From assembly GCF_001684965.1 (NCBI RefSeq), contig NZ_MAYG01000012.1, positions 718,188-782,187 on the forward strand: a stretch of 64,000 bases of DNA, given 5' to 3'. Origin of the DNA: Chryseobacterium arthrosphaerae. GTDB taxonomy: Bacteria; Bacteroidota; Bacteroidia; Flavobacteriales; Weeksellaceae. The translations under genes and the position numbers were made by a program. Under the pieces are notes generated by a model that was not told where the DNA came from, ran no database searches, and worked only from the letters and a program-made list of their open reading frames with translations. Position 1 is the stretch's first letter. Each line of letters opens with the position of its first letter. Positions 44,744 through 53,656 of this stretch are shown piece after piece.

Positions 44744-47362
44744 TTAAAGAGTGAGTCTCGGCTTGATCAGTTTCGCTACAGTGGCCGTCCATCCGGTCTG
44801 ATGAGAAGCTCCTACACCTCTTCCGTTATCCCCATGGAAATATTCAAAGAAGGTGATATAATCTTTAAAATGCTCATCATAATTGAATTTCGGATTTCCT
44901 CCGTTGAAGGCACGCTGCCCATGTTCATCCTTTAAAAATATTGAACATAATCTCTTACTTATATTCTGAGCCACTTCATCAAGATTTCTCTTATCGCCGC
45001 TCCCGGTTGGAAATTCCACTTTCAGGCTGTTTCCATAGTAATAGTGAAAACGCTGCAGGCTTTCCACAATCAGGAAGTTGATAGGGAACCATATCGGGCC
45101 GCGCCAGTTGCTGTTTCCCCCAAACATACGGCTGTCGCTCTCTGCCGGCGTGTAGTAGACCATATTTTCTGTTCCATGTACAGAGAATACAAAAGGATTT
45201 TCTTCATATACCTTAGACATGGCCCGGATTCCATAAGAACTTAAGAACTCTTTCTCATCAAGCATTCTGGTGAGAACCTTTGTGAGTCTGTTTTTACGGA
45301 GAATGCTCATCAGGTGTTTTCTGCCGTGGCCTTCCTCATCCCAGTGTGATACCAGTTTGGTAAGCTCCGGTTTGTTTTTTAAGATCCATTCCATTCTGCT
45401 TCTGAAATTCGGCATCTTTTCCAATAGACGGTGATCTACAATTTCAACGGCAAACATCGGGATTAATCCTACAATACTTCTCAGTCTTAAAGAAACACTT
45501 TCTCCGTTCCCGAGCTGAAGCACATCATAGAAGAATCCGTCTTCCTCATTCCAGAGACCTTTTGTTCCGTCACCCAGGTTTTCCATGGCCTCCGCGATAT
45601 AAAGATAATGTTCAAAAAATTTGATGGCCATATCTTCATATACCTGGTAGTATTGGGCAAGCTCCATCGCAATGCGCATCATATTCAGGGCGTACATGGC
45701 CATCCAGCTTGTTCCGTCAGCCTGTTCAAGATGCTGTCCGTCTTTTAATACCATATTCCGGTCAAAAGCTCCGATGTTATCAAGCCCCAGGAAACCGCCT
45801 CCGAAAATATTTTTTCCGTTCTTATCCTTACGGTTGACCCACCAGGTGAAATTGAGGAGAAGCTTCTGGAAGACTTTTTCAAGGAATAGAAGATCCGGTT
45901 TTCCATTGTTTTTTTCATCAATCTTGAAAACACGGAAGCAGGACCATGCATGTACGGGCGGGTTTACATCACTCATGTTCCACTCGTAGGCAGGCAGCTG
46001 TCCGTTGGGATGCATATACCATTCTTTAGTCAGCAGTAAAAGCTGTCCCTTGGCAAACTCAGCATCAATAATGGAAAAAGGAACACAGTGAAAAGCCAGA
46101 TCCCAGGTGGCATACCACGGATATTCCCATTTATCAGGCATGGAAATAATATCTTTATTGTGAAGATGATTCCATTCCGTATTTCTTACATATTCATTGA
46201 AATTTCTCGGAGCCTCAAAATTCGGATCCCCTTTCAGCCATTTTCCGATATTGTAATGATAGAACTGTTTGTTCCATAGAAGTCCGGCAAATGCCTGCCT
46301 TTGAACATTCCTTTCGTCCTCATGTACCGTATCGTATTGAACCTCATTGTAAAATTCTTCTGTTTCAGCCTTTCTGGTACTGAAGATTTCATCAAATCCT
46401 TCAAAAGGTTCCTCTGTTCCGTCAGGACATAATCTGAATTCAAAGACCTTAGATTGTCCGGCTCCAATGATCTCATCGATCAGAAAAGCAGCCTTAGTCC
46501 CTTTTTGCTCAGGATTTACGGTATCAGTTTTATGAATAACAAAATCATTGATGCCGTCTTTATAATAGCTGTTTTCAATCAGTGGAGTACCGTAAAGTTT
46601 CGGAGTATTGGTTTCATTCTCACAAAATACACTTTTTGCATTTCCGTTTCTCGAATAGAGCTTTTTGATGGAAATACTGTCGTGCCCGATATTGATGCTT
46701 CCGTCTTCAGAAGCAGCACTTAATTCTCCCTTATAGGTATTATAACCCCATTTCCAGTTGTTTCTGAACCAGGCAGTAGGGATGACGACAATAGGGGCAT
46801 CATTCCTGCTTCGGTTACAGATGGTAACTCTGGCCAGAATATCATTGTGATCGGCTTTACAGTATTCAATGAAAATATCAAAATACTCATCATTATCAAA
46901 AATTCCGGTATCAAAAATTTCGTATTCAGGATCTTTTTTGCTCCGTCTTCCGTTTTCAAGCACCAACTCGTCATAAGGAAATTCATTGATAGGGTATTTG
47001 TACACCATCTTCATATAGCTATGGGTAGGTGTGTTATCCAGGTAATAGAAAATTTCTTTGATATCTTCACCATGATTTCCCTGCGGATTGCTCAACCCAA
47101 AAAATCGCTCCTTTACAATTTTATCTTTTTTATTCCAGAATGAAAAAGCAAAACAGAAAAGCTGTTTCACATCAGAGATCCCTGCAATACCTTCTTCGCC
47201 CCAGCGATAGGCATAGCTTTCGGCATTATGATGATTGGTAAAGTTCCATGCATTTCCGTTCGGGCTGTAATCTTCCCGTACATTGCCCCATTGCCGGTTG
47301 CTTACATAAGGTCCCCAGTTTTTCCATTTGGTATCTTGTAATCTTTCTTTTTCGGCAGTCAT
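44744..47362 (-). CDS. Large MGH1-like (GH63/GH15-related) glucosidase
   Basis: The 872-residue protein has no signal peptide and is probably cytoplasmic. Its N-terminus (KWKNWGPYVSNRQWGNVREDYS) and the catalytic-region motifs WEYPWYATWDLAFHCVPFS, LKDGQHLEQADGTSWMAMY and NSNWRGPIWFPINFL match the MGH1-like glycoside hydrolase domain with an (alpha/alpha)6 barrel. Acidic residues in those motifs are the likely catalytic pair. Related enzymes cleave glucosylglycerate or mannosylglycerate-like compounds or alpha-glucans. The gene is divergent from the methionine operon promoter. The substrate is not shown by sequence. Confidence 0.8.
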   Translation of the reverse strand: MTAEKERLQDTKWKNWGPYVSNRQWGNVREDYSPNGNAWNFTNHHNAESYAYRWGEEGIAGISDVKQLFCFAFSFWNKKDKIVKERFFGLSNPQGNHGEDIKEIFYYLDNTPTHSYMKMVYKYPINEFPYDELVLENGRRSKKDPEYEIFDTGIFDNDEYFDIFIEYCKADHNDILARVTICNRSRNDAPIVVIPTAWFRNNWKWGYNTYKGELSAASEDGSINIGHDSISIKKLYSRNGNAKSVFCENETNTPKLYGTPLIENSYYKDGINDFVIHKTDTVNPEQKGTKAAFLIDEIIGAGQSKVFEFRLCPDGTEEPFEGFDEIFSTRKAETEEFYNEVQYDTVHEDERNVQRQAFAGLLWNKQFYHYNIGKWLKGDPNFEAPRNFNEYVRNTEWNHLHNKDIISMPDKWEYPWYATWDLAFHCVPFSIIDAEFAKGQLLLLTKEWYMHPNGQLPAYEWNMSDVNPPVHAWSCFRVFKIDEKNNGKPDLLFLEKVFQKLLLNFTWWVNRKDKNGKNIFGGGFLGLDNIGAFDRNMVLKDGQHLEQADGTSWMAMYALNMMRIAMELAQYYQVYEDMAIKFFEHYLYIAEAMENLGDGTKGLWNEEDGFFYDVLQLGNGESVSLRLRSIVGLIPMFAVEIVDHRLLEKMPNFRSRMEWILKNKPELTKLVSHWDEEGHGRKHLMSILRKNRLTKVLTRMLDEKEFLSSYGIRAMSKVYEENPFVFSVHGTENMVYYTPAESDSRMFGGNSNWRGPIWFPINFLIVESLQRFHYYYGNSLKVEFPTGSGDKRNLDEVAQNISKRLCSIFLKDEHGQRAFNGGNPKFNYDEHFKDYITFFEYFHGDNGRGVGASHQTGWTATVAKLIKPRLTL

Positions 47363-47494
47363 AGGTAGTCATTTTTCAATACGAAGTTAGTTTTTTTGTA
47401 AAGTAATTCCAATTTTTTCCATCTGAATAATTCTTAATATGCCTCTGAAATACTTGTATTTAAGGGCTTTTTAAAATATTAAAATATTTTTTTT

Positions 47495-47523
47495 TTGAAA
47501 TTAAAAGAAAAGAACTACCTTTG
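47495..47523 (+). promoter_or_regulatory. Promoter of the methionine operon
   Basis: TTG at 47495-47497 and TACCTTTG at 47516-47523 are 18 bases apart, a near ideal Bacteroidota promoter. Transcription would begin shortly before the SAM riboswitch at 47553. Confidence 0.7.
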
Positions 47524-47552
47524 CACCATTCGTTCATTCAAATATTGAAAAT

Positions 47553-47656
47553 GTTATCAAGAAAGGTTGAGGGATTAGACCCGATGAAACCTTAGCAACC
47601 CTTTGTGCAAGCAAAGAAGGTGCTACGTTCTACCAAAATTATTTTGGACAGATAAC
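47553..47656 (+). promoter_or_regulatory. SAM riboswitch (S-box, SAM-I class)
   Basis: The conserved S-box core GAGGGATTAGACCCGATG, AAACC, GCAACC is visible at 47569-47600. The outer P1 helix is formed by GTTATC (47553-47558) and GATAAC (47651-47656). A short hairpin CTTTG-TGCAAG-CAAAG (47601-47616) and the GGTGCTACGTTCTACC segment provide the inner helices. The aptamer lies 61 bases before metX. Binding of S-adenosylmethionine is expected to lower expression of the operon. Two weak hairpins after the aptamer (CTGAA...TTCAG and GCCA...TGGC) may form the expression platform, but no strong terminator was seen, so control could be at translation. Confidence 0.9.
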
Positions 47657-47717
47657 TTACTGAAGTTCTTTTTCAGCCATTTCCTGTGGCATTTTCAATT
47701 GTATTAAAATAATAGAA

Positions 47718-48656
47718 TTGAAAACAGAACTAAACTATATTAATCTTTCGTATCAGACAAATTCCCAAAAGGAATACCATATCCCGCTGAGCTATGAGCT
47801 TTTCGGGAAAGAACTCTTTACAGCTCCCATTATTTTGATCAATCATGCCCTCACCGGAAATTCAACAGTATCCGGCGAAAAAGGATGGTGGAAACAATTG
47901 GTAGGAGAAAATCAGATTGTTGATACCAATAAATATACAGTTCTGTGTTTCAATATTCCCGGAAACGGTTACGATCAGTTTTTAATTGAAGATTATGAAG
48001 ACTTCACCCCTGCAGATATAGCCAATCTGTTTCTGAAAGGGCTGGAAGCTTTAAAGATCAAAAATATATATGCCATTATCGGAGGTTCTCTTGGGGGAGG
48101 AATCGCATGGGAAATGCTGGCAAAGCAGTCAAAGCTTGCTGAAATCTTTATCCCTATAGCCTGTGATTACAGAACCCATGATTGGCTTCACGCACAATGT
48201 CTGGTTCAGAAATTTTTATTGAATGATAAAGATGAACCTTTACAAAAAGCGAGAATTCATGCGATGTTATGCTACAGAACTCCACAATCGCTCAATGACA
48301 GATTTCAAAATACATATAATCAGGATAAACAGCGCCTGGAATCAGAAGACTGGTTGGTATACCATGGTAATGCTCTAAACGAAAGGTTTAGTTTAAAAGC
48401 TTACAAACTGATGAACCATCTGCTGATGAATATAAACGCTGATGAATCATCTCTGGAGGCAATAGGAGCACGAATGCACCTGATCTCCGTAGATACAGAC
48501 TTATTCTTCCCTGCTTCTGAAATCCGAATGTGCTTTGAGAGTTTAAAGGAAAAAAACAAGACTGTTTCTTATCATGAGATCCGGTCAATACATGGGCATG
48601 ATGCCTTCCTGATGGAATATCAACAATTAAATAATATCATAAAAAACATTTTATAA
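47718..48656 (+). CDS. metX: Homoserine O-acetyltransferase-like alpha/beta hydrolase
   Basis: The 312-residue protein has a MetX fold: the start region LILINHALTGNSTVSG (oxyanion), GGSLGGGIAWEML with nucleophile Ser near residue 117, then DTDLFFP (Asp) and SIHGHDAFL (His). It lacks the long inserts of typical 370-residue MetX proteins, so it is a short variant. The start codon is TTG 47718; no ATG is near. It is the first gene after the SAM riboswitch and precedes the ACT-homoserine dehydrogenase gene, so acylation of homoserine for methionine synthesis is the likely reaction. Acetyl or succinyl donor specificity cannot be read directly. Confidence 0.85.
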   Translation: MKTELNYINLSYQTNSQKEYHIPLSYELFGKELFTAPIILINHALTGNSTVSGEKGWWKQLVGENQIVDTNKYTVLCFNIPGNGYDQFLIEDYEDFTPADIANLFLKGLEALKIKNIYAIIGGSLGGGIAWEMLAKQSKLAEIFIPIACDYRTHDWLHAQCLVQKFLLNDKDEPLQKARIHAMLCYRTPQSLNDRFQNTYNQDKQRLESEDWLVYHGNALNERFSLKAYKLMNHLLMNINADESSLEAIGARMHLISVDTDLFFPASEIRMCFESLKEKNKTVSYHEIRSIHGHDAFLMEYQQLNNIIKNIL

Positions 48657-48660
48657 AGTA

Positions 48661-50199
48661 ATGAAAAAGGCGAATGAAATAAAATTTTTAAAGAACAGAT
48701 CAATCATCAAGTTTGAAGGAGAAGATTTCTTAGGAGAAATCGGTATTGATGGACGAATTTTTAAGGCACTGACGTTAGCAAGGATCAGTGTAGGGGTGAT
48801 CTCCCAGCAGGCGGTAGAAAACGGTATCTCTATACTGGTACACGAAAATGATGCGGAAAAAGCGGTAGCTTGTCTTATTGATGAATTTGAAGAAGAAAGA
48901 AAATCAGGGAAAGTTTCCCAGATTTACAGTATCAACAACGTTTCTGTTATTGGTTTTGTAGCGGAAGATTTCAATAAAGTCTTTGCCGAACTGGCGAGAA
49001 ATAATGTATTCCCGCTGCTTCTTAATCAGGTGGCAGGAGAAAACAGGGTTAATATTGTAGTCACTTCTTCACAGGATGAGAAAACCAGGAATATCATAGA
49101 ATCTGAAATTTTCAAAAAACCTAAAACTGTTCATCTGGCCATTATAGGTCATGGAAATGTTGGAAAAACACTGATCGAACAGGTTCTGGAATCTTCAGAA
49201 GAGATTAAAAGACGTAAAAATATAGATCTGAAAGTAGTGGCAGTAGCCAATTCCAAAAAAATTGCGTTCAATAAAAAAGGATTTGAATCGAACTGGAGTG
49301 ATGAGGTTTTAACAGCAAAGCATTCTTCCAATGTAGAAGAGTTGATCAATTTTTCCAATGAAAATCAACTGGAAAACCTGATCGTTGTAGACAATACGGC
49401 AAGCAAGGACTTCGTAAAGAACTACCATGCTTTGGCTGAGAATGGATTCGATCTCGTTTCTTCCAATAAAATTTTCAATACACTTCCTATTGAAGAGTAT
49501 CGTAAACTAAGATATACATTAAACAAAAATAACAGACGTTACCTGTACGAAACCAATGTGGGGGCAGGGCTACCGTTAATTGATACCATCAAATTACTGC
49601 ACCTTTCAGGAGAAAATATTACAAGGATCAAAGGAGTGTTCTCCGGAACACTGAGCTATGTTTTCAATAATTTCTCTTTGAGAGACGATAAATTTTCAAC
49701 AATCATCAATGAAGCTTTGGAAAAGGGATATACAGAACCGGATCCAAGAGAAGATCTGTCAGGAAATGACGTGGCAAGAAAACTGCTGATCCTGGCCAGA
49801 GAATTGGATCTGATCAATGAATTTGAAGATATCAATATTCAGAATCTGGTTCCTGAAAGTTTATTATCAGTTTCAAAATCGGAATTCCTTACAAGATTAG
49901 GAGAGCTGGATGAAGAATACCAGAAAATAAAAGAAAGCCAGGAGCCGGGCCATGTGTTGAGATATGTAGGTGATTTACATGGTGACTTACAGAAAGACAA
50001 AGGCGAATTGGATGTAAAACTGATTTCTGTACCTGCCACTTCAGCTTTAGGACAGCTGAAAGGTTCAGATTCAATCTTTGAAATTTATACCGAAAGCTAC
50101 GGTGAAAACCCGATCGTTATTATGGGAGCCGGAGCTGGAGCACAGGTAACGGCAAGAGGGGTATTCGGAGATATTTTAAGAGTAAGTGAAACAAAATAA
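48661..50199 (+). CDS. Homoserine dehydrogenase with N-terminal ACT domains, no kinase
   Basis: The 512-residue protein aligns with the C-terminal two thirds of the bifunctional ThrA. Residues about 1-150 are two ACT-like regulatory domains (FKALTLARISVGVISQQAVENG, VFPLLLNQVAGENRVNIVV). Residues about 160-512 are homoserine dehydrogenase with AIIGHGNVGKTLIEQVL (NADP binding), GVFSGTLSYVFN and GYTEPDPREDLSGNDVARK. The aspartokinase catalytic domain is missing entirely, with no trace upstream of the ATG at 48661. So it is a regulated homoserine dehydrogenase and aspartokinase must be encoded elsewhere. Its place in the methionine operon suggests allosteric response tied to methionine or threonine. 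Confidence 0.9.
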   Translation: MKKANEIKFLKNRSIIKFEGEDFLGEIGIDGRIFKALTLARISVGVISQQAVENGISILVHENDAEKAVACLIDEFEEERKSGKVSQIYSINNVSVIGFVAEDFNKVFAELARNNVFPLLLNQVAGENRVNIVVTSSQDEKTRNIIESEIFKKPKTVHLAIIGHGNVGKTLIEQVLESSEEIKRRKNIDLKVVAVANSKKIAFNKKGFESNWSDEVLTAKHSSNVEELINFSNENQLENLIVVDNTASKDFVKNYHALAENGFDLVSSNKIFNTLPIEEYRKLRYTLNKNNRRYLYETNVGAGLPLIDTIKLLHLSGENITRIKGVFSGTLSYVFNNFSLRDDKFSTIINEALEKGYTEPDPREDLSGNDVARKLLILARELDLINEFEDINIQNLVPESLLSVSKSEFLTRLGELDEEYQKIKESQEPGHVLRYVGDLHGDLQKDKGELDVKLISVPATSALGQLKGSDSIFEIYTESYGENPIVIMGAGAGAQVTARGVFGDILRVSETK

Positions 50200-50234
50200 A
50201 TCAATTCATTGGTATATTGACAAATTAAAACTAT

Positions 50235-51395
50235 ATGGAAAATTTCGAAACATCAGCAATAAGAACCCAGACTGAAAGAACCCAGTTTGATGAACATTCC
50301 ACTCCACTATATCTTACCTCAAGCTTTATTTTTCAGGATGCAGAAGATATGAGGGCAAGCTTTGCAGAAGAAAAACCTAAAAACCTGTACAGCCGTTTCT
50401 CTAATCCCAATGTAAGCGAATTCACAGAGAAAATTGCAAAAATGGAAGGCGCAGAAGCAGGATATGCATTTGCTACAGGAATGGCTGCCATTTATTCAAC
50501 ATTTGCAGCATTATTGAGTGCAGGAGATCATATCGTAAGCTGTCAGTCGGTTTTCGGATCTACTCACACGCTGTTCACCAAATATTTCCCCAAATGGAAT
50601 ATTGATACCACTTATTTCAAAGCTGAAGATGCAGAAAATGTTGAGCAGTATATTAAGCCCAATACGAAAATCCTGTATCTGGAAACCCCTACCAATCCTG
50701 CGATTGAAATTCTGGATCTTGAGTTTTTCGGGCAGATAGCCAGAAAACATAACCTGATCTTTATTGTAGACAACTGTTTTGCAACCCCTTATCTTCAGCA
50801 GCCGATCAAATATGGTGCGGATGTTGTTGTACATTCTGCAACGAAACTGATTGACGGACAGGGAAGAGTATTAGGAGGAATAGCAGTAGGAAAAGCAGAC
50901 CTGATCAGAGAAATCTATCTTTTTGCAAGAAATACAGGACCTGCATTATCACCTTTTAACGCTTGGGTATTATCAAAAAGTCTGGAAACATTAGCAATCC
51001 GTGTAGAAAAGCACTGTGAAAATGCTCTGAAGGTTGCAGAATTTTTAGAAGCCCATCCAAACGTTGAACTGGTAAAATATCCATTCCTGAAATCCCACCC
51101 AAGCTATGAAGTAGCCAAAAAGCAGATGAAGCTGGGAGGAAATATTGTAGCCTTTGAAATAAAAGGAGGAATAGAAGGAGGTAGGAACTTCTTAGACAGG
51201 ATACAAATGTGTTCATTGTCTGCGAACCTTGGCGATACAAGAACGATCGTTACCCATCCGGCCTCTACTACGCACTCTAAACTGTCAGACGAAGAAAGAA
51301 ACGAAGTAGGAATTACAGCAGGATTAGTTCGCTGCTCAGTAGGTTTAGAAAACGTAGATGACATCATCGCAGACCTGAAGCAAGCTTTAGATTAA
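50235..51395 (+). CDS. metZ: O-acylhomoserine sulfhydrylase (trans-sulfuration PLP enzyme)
   Basis: The 386-residue protein has the Cys/Met-metabolism PLP fold: [47 protein letters not shown], and [19 protein letters not shown] with the PLP Lys at about residue 202. It joins sulfide to an activated homoserine to give homocysteine. Trans-sulfuration enzymes differ little in sequence, so O-acetyl/succinylhomoserine sulfhydrylase is favoured by the operon rather than by a unique motif. The next genes encode the methyl-transfer half. Confidence 0.87.
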   Translation: MENFETSAIRTQTERTQFDEHSTPLYLTSSFIFQDAEDMRASFAEEKPKNLYSRFSNPNVSEFTEKIAKMEGAEAGYAFATGMAAIYSTFAALLSAGDHIVSCQSVFGSTHTLFTKYFPKWNIDTTYFKAEDAENVEQYIKPNTKILYLETPTNPAIEILDLEFFGQIARKHNLIFIVDNCFATPYLQQPIKYGADVVVHSATKLIDGQGRVLGGIAVGKADLIREIYLFARNTGPALSPFNAWVLSKSLETLAIRVEKHCENALKVAEFLEAHPNVELVKYPFLKSHPSYEVAKKQMKLGGNIVAFEIKGGIEGGRNFLDRIQMCSLSANLGDTRTIVTHPASTTHSKLSDEERNEVGITAGLVRCSVGLENVDDIIADLKQALD

Positions 51396-51402
51396 TAAAA
51401 AA

Positions 51403-51447
51403 GCCCCAACGGGGCAATTTAACCCCACGACAGGACGAAGTCCTGTC
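51403..51447. repeat. Double-hairpin intergenic repeat, copy B
   Basis: Hairpin 1 is GCCCC-AAC-GGGGC (51403-51415). After a 13-base linker containing ATTTAAC, hairpin 2 is GACAGGAC-GAA-GTCCTGTC (51429-51447). Copy A at 41247-41290 has the same architecture with compensatory changes in both stems. It lies between metZ and the metH N-module. Hairpin 1 lacks a T-run after it, so it is not an obvious terminator. Confidence 0.7.
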
Positions 51448-51468
51448 ATCCTCATCAACATAAGAGAC

Positions 51469-52479
51469 ATGACAAATATAGAATCACTAAACAAAGCCCT
51501 CAAAGAACGCATCCTCGTCCTGGACGGAGCCATGGGAACCATGCTGCAGCGATATAAGTTTGAAGAAGAAGATTACCGTGGTGATCGTTTCAAAGACTGG
51601 GAACATCCGGTGAAGGGAAACAATGATTTGCTTTCCCTTACCCAACCTCAGGCTATTGAAGAAGTTCATAAGAAATACCTGGAAGCGGGAGCAGATATCA
51701 TTGAGACCAATACATTCTCCGGGACTACTATCGCCATGGCAGATTATCACATGGCAGATCTGGTCTATGAGCTGAACTATGAGTCTGCAAAAATCGCAAG
51801 AAAAGCATGTGATGAATACACAGCAAAGAATCCGGATAAACCAAGATTTGTTGCAGGATCCATTGGTCCTACCAACAGAACGGCAAGTTTAAGCCCGGAT
51901 GTAAATGACCCGGGATACAGAGCCATTACTTTTGAAGAACTGAGAGTCGCTTACAAGCAACAGTGTGAAGCCTTATTAGACGGAGGTTCAGATATCCTGC
52001 TGGTAGAAACCATTTTTGATACCCTGAATGCCAAAGCCGCCTTGTTTGCCATTGATGAACTGCAGGAAGAAAGAGGAATTAAGATTCCGATCATGGTTTC
52101 CGGAACCATTACCGATGCCTCAGGGAGAACATTGAGCGGACAGACCGCTGAAGCCTTTCTGATCTCAGTTTCCCACCTGAATCTATTAAGCGTAGGCTTT
52201 AACTGTGCTTTAGGAGCAGATCAGCTGACCCCTTATCTGGAAACCCTGGCTCATAATTCGGAATTTTATGTTTCAGCTTACCCGAATGCAGGTTTACCCA
52301 ATGCTTTCGGAAAATACGATGAAACTCCCGAAGATATGGCCAGACAGATTAAAGAATATGCAGAGAAAGGGCTGATCAATATTATCGGGGGATGTTGCGG
52401 TACCACACCTGAGCATATCAGGGCGATTGCAGATCTGGTGAAAGCTTATCCTCCAAGAAAATTGAAGGAATTCGTATGA
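51469..52479 (+). CDS. metH: Methionine synthase homocysteine-binding module (MetH N-part)
   Basis: The 336-residue protein equals module 1 of cobalamin-dependent methionine synthase. It contains [37 protein letters not shown] and [11 protein letters not shown], with the zinc-binding cysteines in the last two. It binds homocysteine and is catalytically inactive alone. The rest of MetH is a separate gene at 53657 after a desaturase gene, so the protein is split between modules 1 and 2. The combined length, 336 plus 886, equals the single-chain E. coli enzyme (about 1227). Confidence 0.93.
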   Translation: MTNIESLNKALKERILVLDGAMGTMLQRYKFEEEDYRGDRFKDWEHPVKGNNDLLSLTQPQAIEEVHKKYLEAGADIIETNTFSGTTIAMADYHMADLVYELNYESAKIARKACDEYTAKNPDKPRFVAGSIGPTNRTASLSPDVNDPGYRAITFEELRVAYKQQCEALLDGGSDILLVETIFDTLNAKAALFAIDELQEERGIKIPIMVSGTITDASGRTLSGQTAEAFLISVSHLNLLSVGFNCALGADQLTPYLETLAHNSEFYVSAYPNAGLPNAFGKYDETPEDMARQIKEYAEKGLINIIGGCCGTTPEHIRAIADLVKAYPPRKLKEFV

Positions 52480-52563
52480 TCAGATAGATTTTTTTAATTA
52501 AAATCAAGAATGAAGGCTGGGTTATAAATATTATCTTTAAATAAACCACAAAAATTTAATATA

Positions 52564-53655
52564 ATGGAAAAGCCGAGTTACTTAAAAGATTCTGACGATG
52601 CCAGATTGTTTAATGAACTGAGAAAGAAAGTGAACCAACGGGTAGAAGCAATTCCTGAAAACAGGGATATTTATATTAAAATAAAGGCGGTCATTCTGCC
52701 ACTGATCTATCTCGGTTTATATTTTTTCGCAGTCTTTAATGCCGAAAAACATTGGCTGTATATACTCAGTTTTGTTCTGATGGGAATCTCTCTGGTTTTA
52801 ATTTATTTAAATCTGATCCACGAAGCAGCCCATAACAACATCTTTAAAAGCAAAAGACTGAATGGAGCAGTGCTGCACATTTTTGATTTCGTAGGGGCCA
52901 ACTCCTATATCTGGAAAAAAAGACATATTGCAAGCCATCATGCCTATCCGAATGTGGACGGATGGGATACCGATATAGAGCAGAGCGGTCTGCTTTTGAT
53001 TGTCCCATGGATTAAGGCAAAAGGAATTCAGAAGTATCAGGATAAGTTCTTCTTTTTAGTATATCCTTTGTATTTGTTCAACTGGATGTTTATAAGAGAC
53101 TTCAGAGACTTCTTTGATAAGGAAAGAGTGATTCTGAAGACGCAGGGGAAAATCCCGGTCATAGAAAAGGTAAAAATGATAAGCTATAAGCTGTTTTACT
53201 TTTTTTATCAGATTGTAATTCCTGTTGTGTTCTTTAAAGTATCAATAGGGCTGGCTTTGGGAGCCTGGTTTTTACAGGTTATTTCAGCAAGTATTTTTGC
53301 ATTGTTTGTTTTACTGCCTCTGCATCCGCTTCCTGATAATGCCTTTCCAAAATTAAATAAAGACAACGGTCTTCCTTTCAGCTGGCTTCATCACCAGTTT
53401 GAAGTGACCAATGATTTAAAAGAAAATAACTGGTTGGTAAGAAATATATTGGGAAATTTTAATTTCCATGTTGCCCACCACCTGTTTCCGAACTACAGTT
53501 ATATGTATTATAATGAGATCACAGAGGAAATTGAAGAATTTGCAAGAGAACATAATCTGGCTTATAAAAGATTTCCATTGATCACTGCTTTAAGTAAGCA
53601 TAGGGATTTATTGAGGCAGAATGCCAATAATGCCTATTATATTTTAGAAGAATAA
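52564..53655 (+). CDS. Membrane fatty acid desaturase-type protein
   Basis: The 363-residue protein has three histidine boxes expected of the membrane di-iron desaturases: HEAAHNN (about 93-99), [10 protein letters not shown] (about 122-131) and [10 protein letters not shown] (about 303-312). Two to four membrane helices lie before and between them. It would introduce a double bond in an acyl chain, in the inner membrane. It is inserted between the two halves of split metH, on the same strand, with a stop-start distance of one base to metH C-part. Its relation to methionine synthesis is not evident. Confidence 0.88.
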   Translation: MEKPSYLKDSDDARLFNELRKKVNQRVEAIPENRDIYIKIKAVILPLIYLGLYFFAVFNAEKHWLYILSFVLMGISLVLIYLNLIHEAAHNNIFKSKRLNGAVLHIFDFVGANSYIWKKRHIASHHAYPNVDGWDTDIEQSGLLLIVPWIKAKGIQKYQDKFFFLVYPLYLFNWMFIRDFRDFFDKERVILKTQGKIPVIEKVKMISYKLFYFFYQIVIPVVFFKVSIGLALGAWFLQVISASIFALFVLLPLHPLPDNAFPKLNKDNGLPFSWLHHQFEVTNDLKENNWLVRNILGNFNFHVAHHLFPNYSYMYYNEITEEIEEFAREHNLAYKRFPLITALSKHRDLLRQNANNAYYILEE

Positions 53656-53656
53656 A

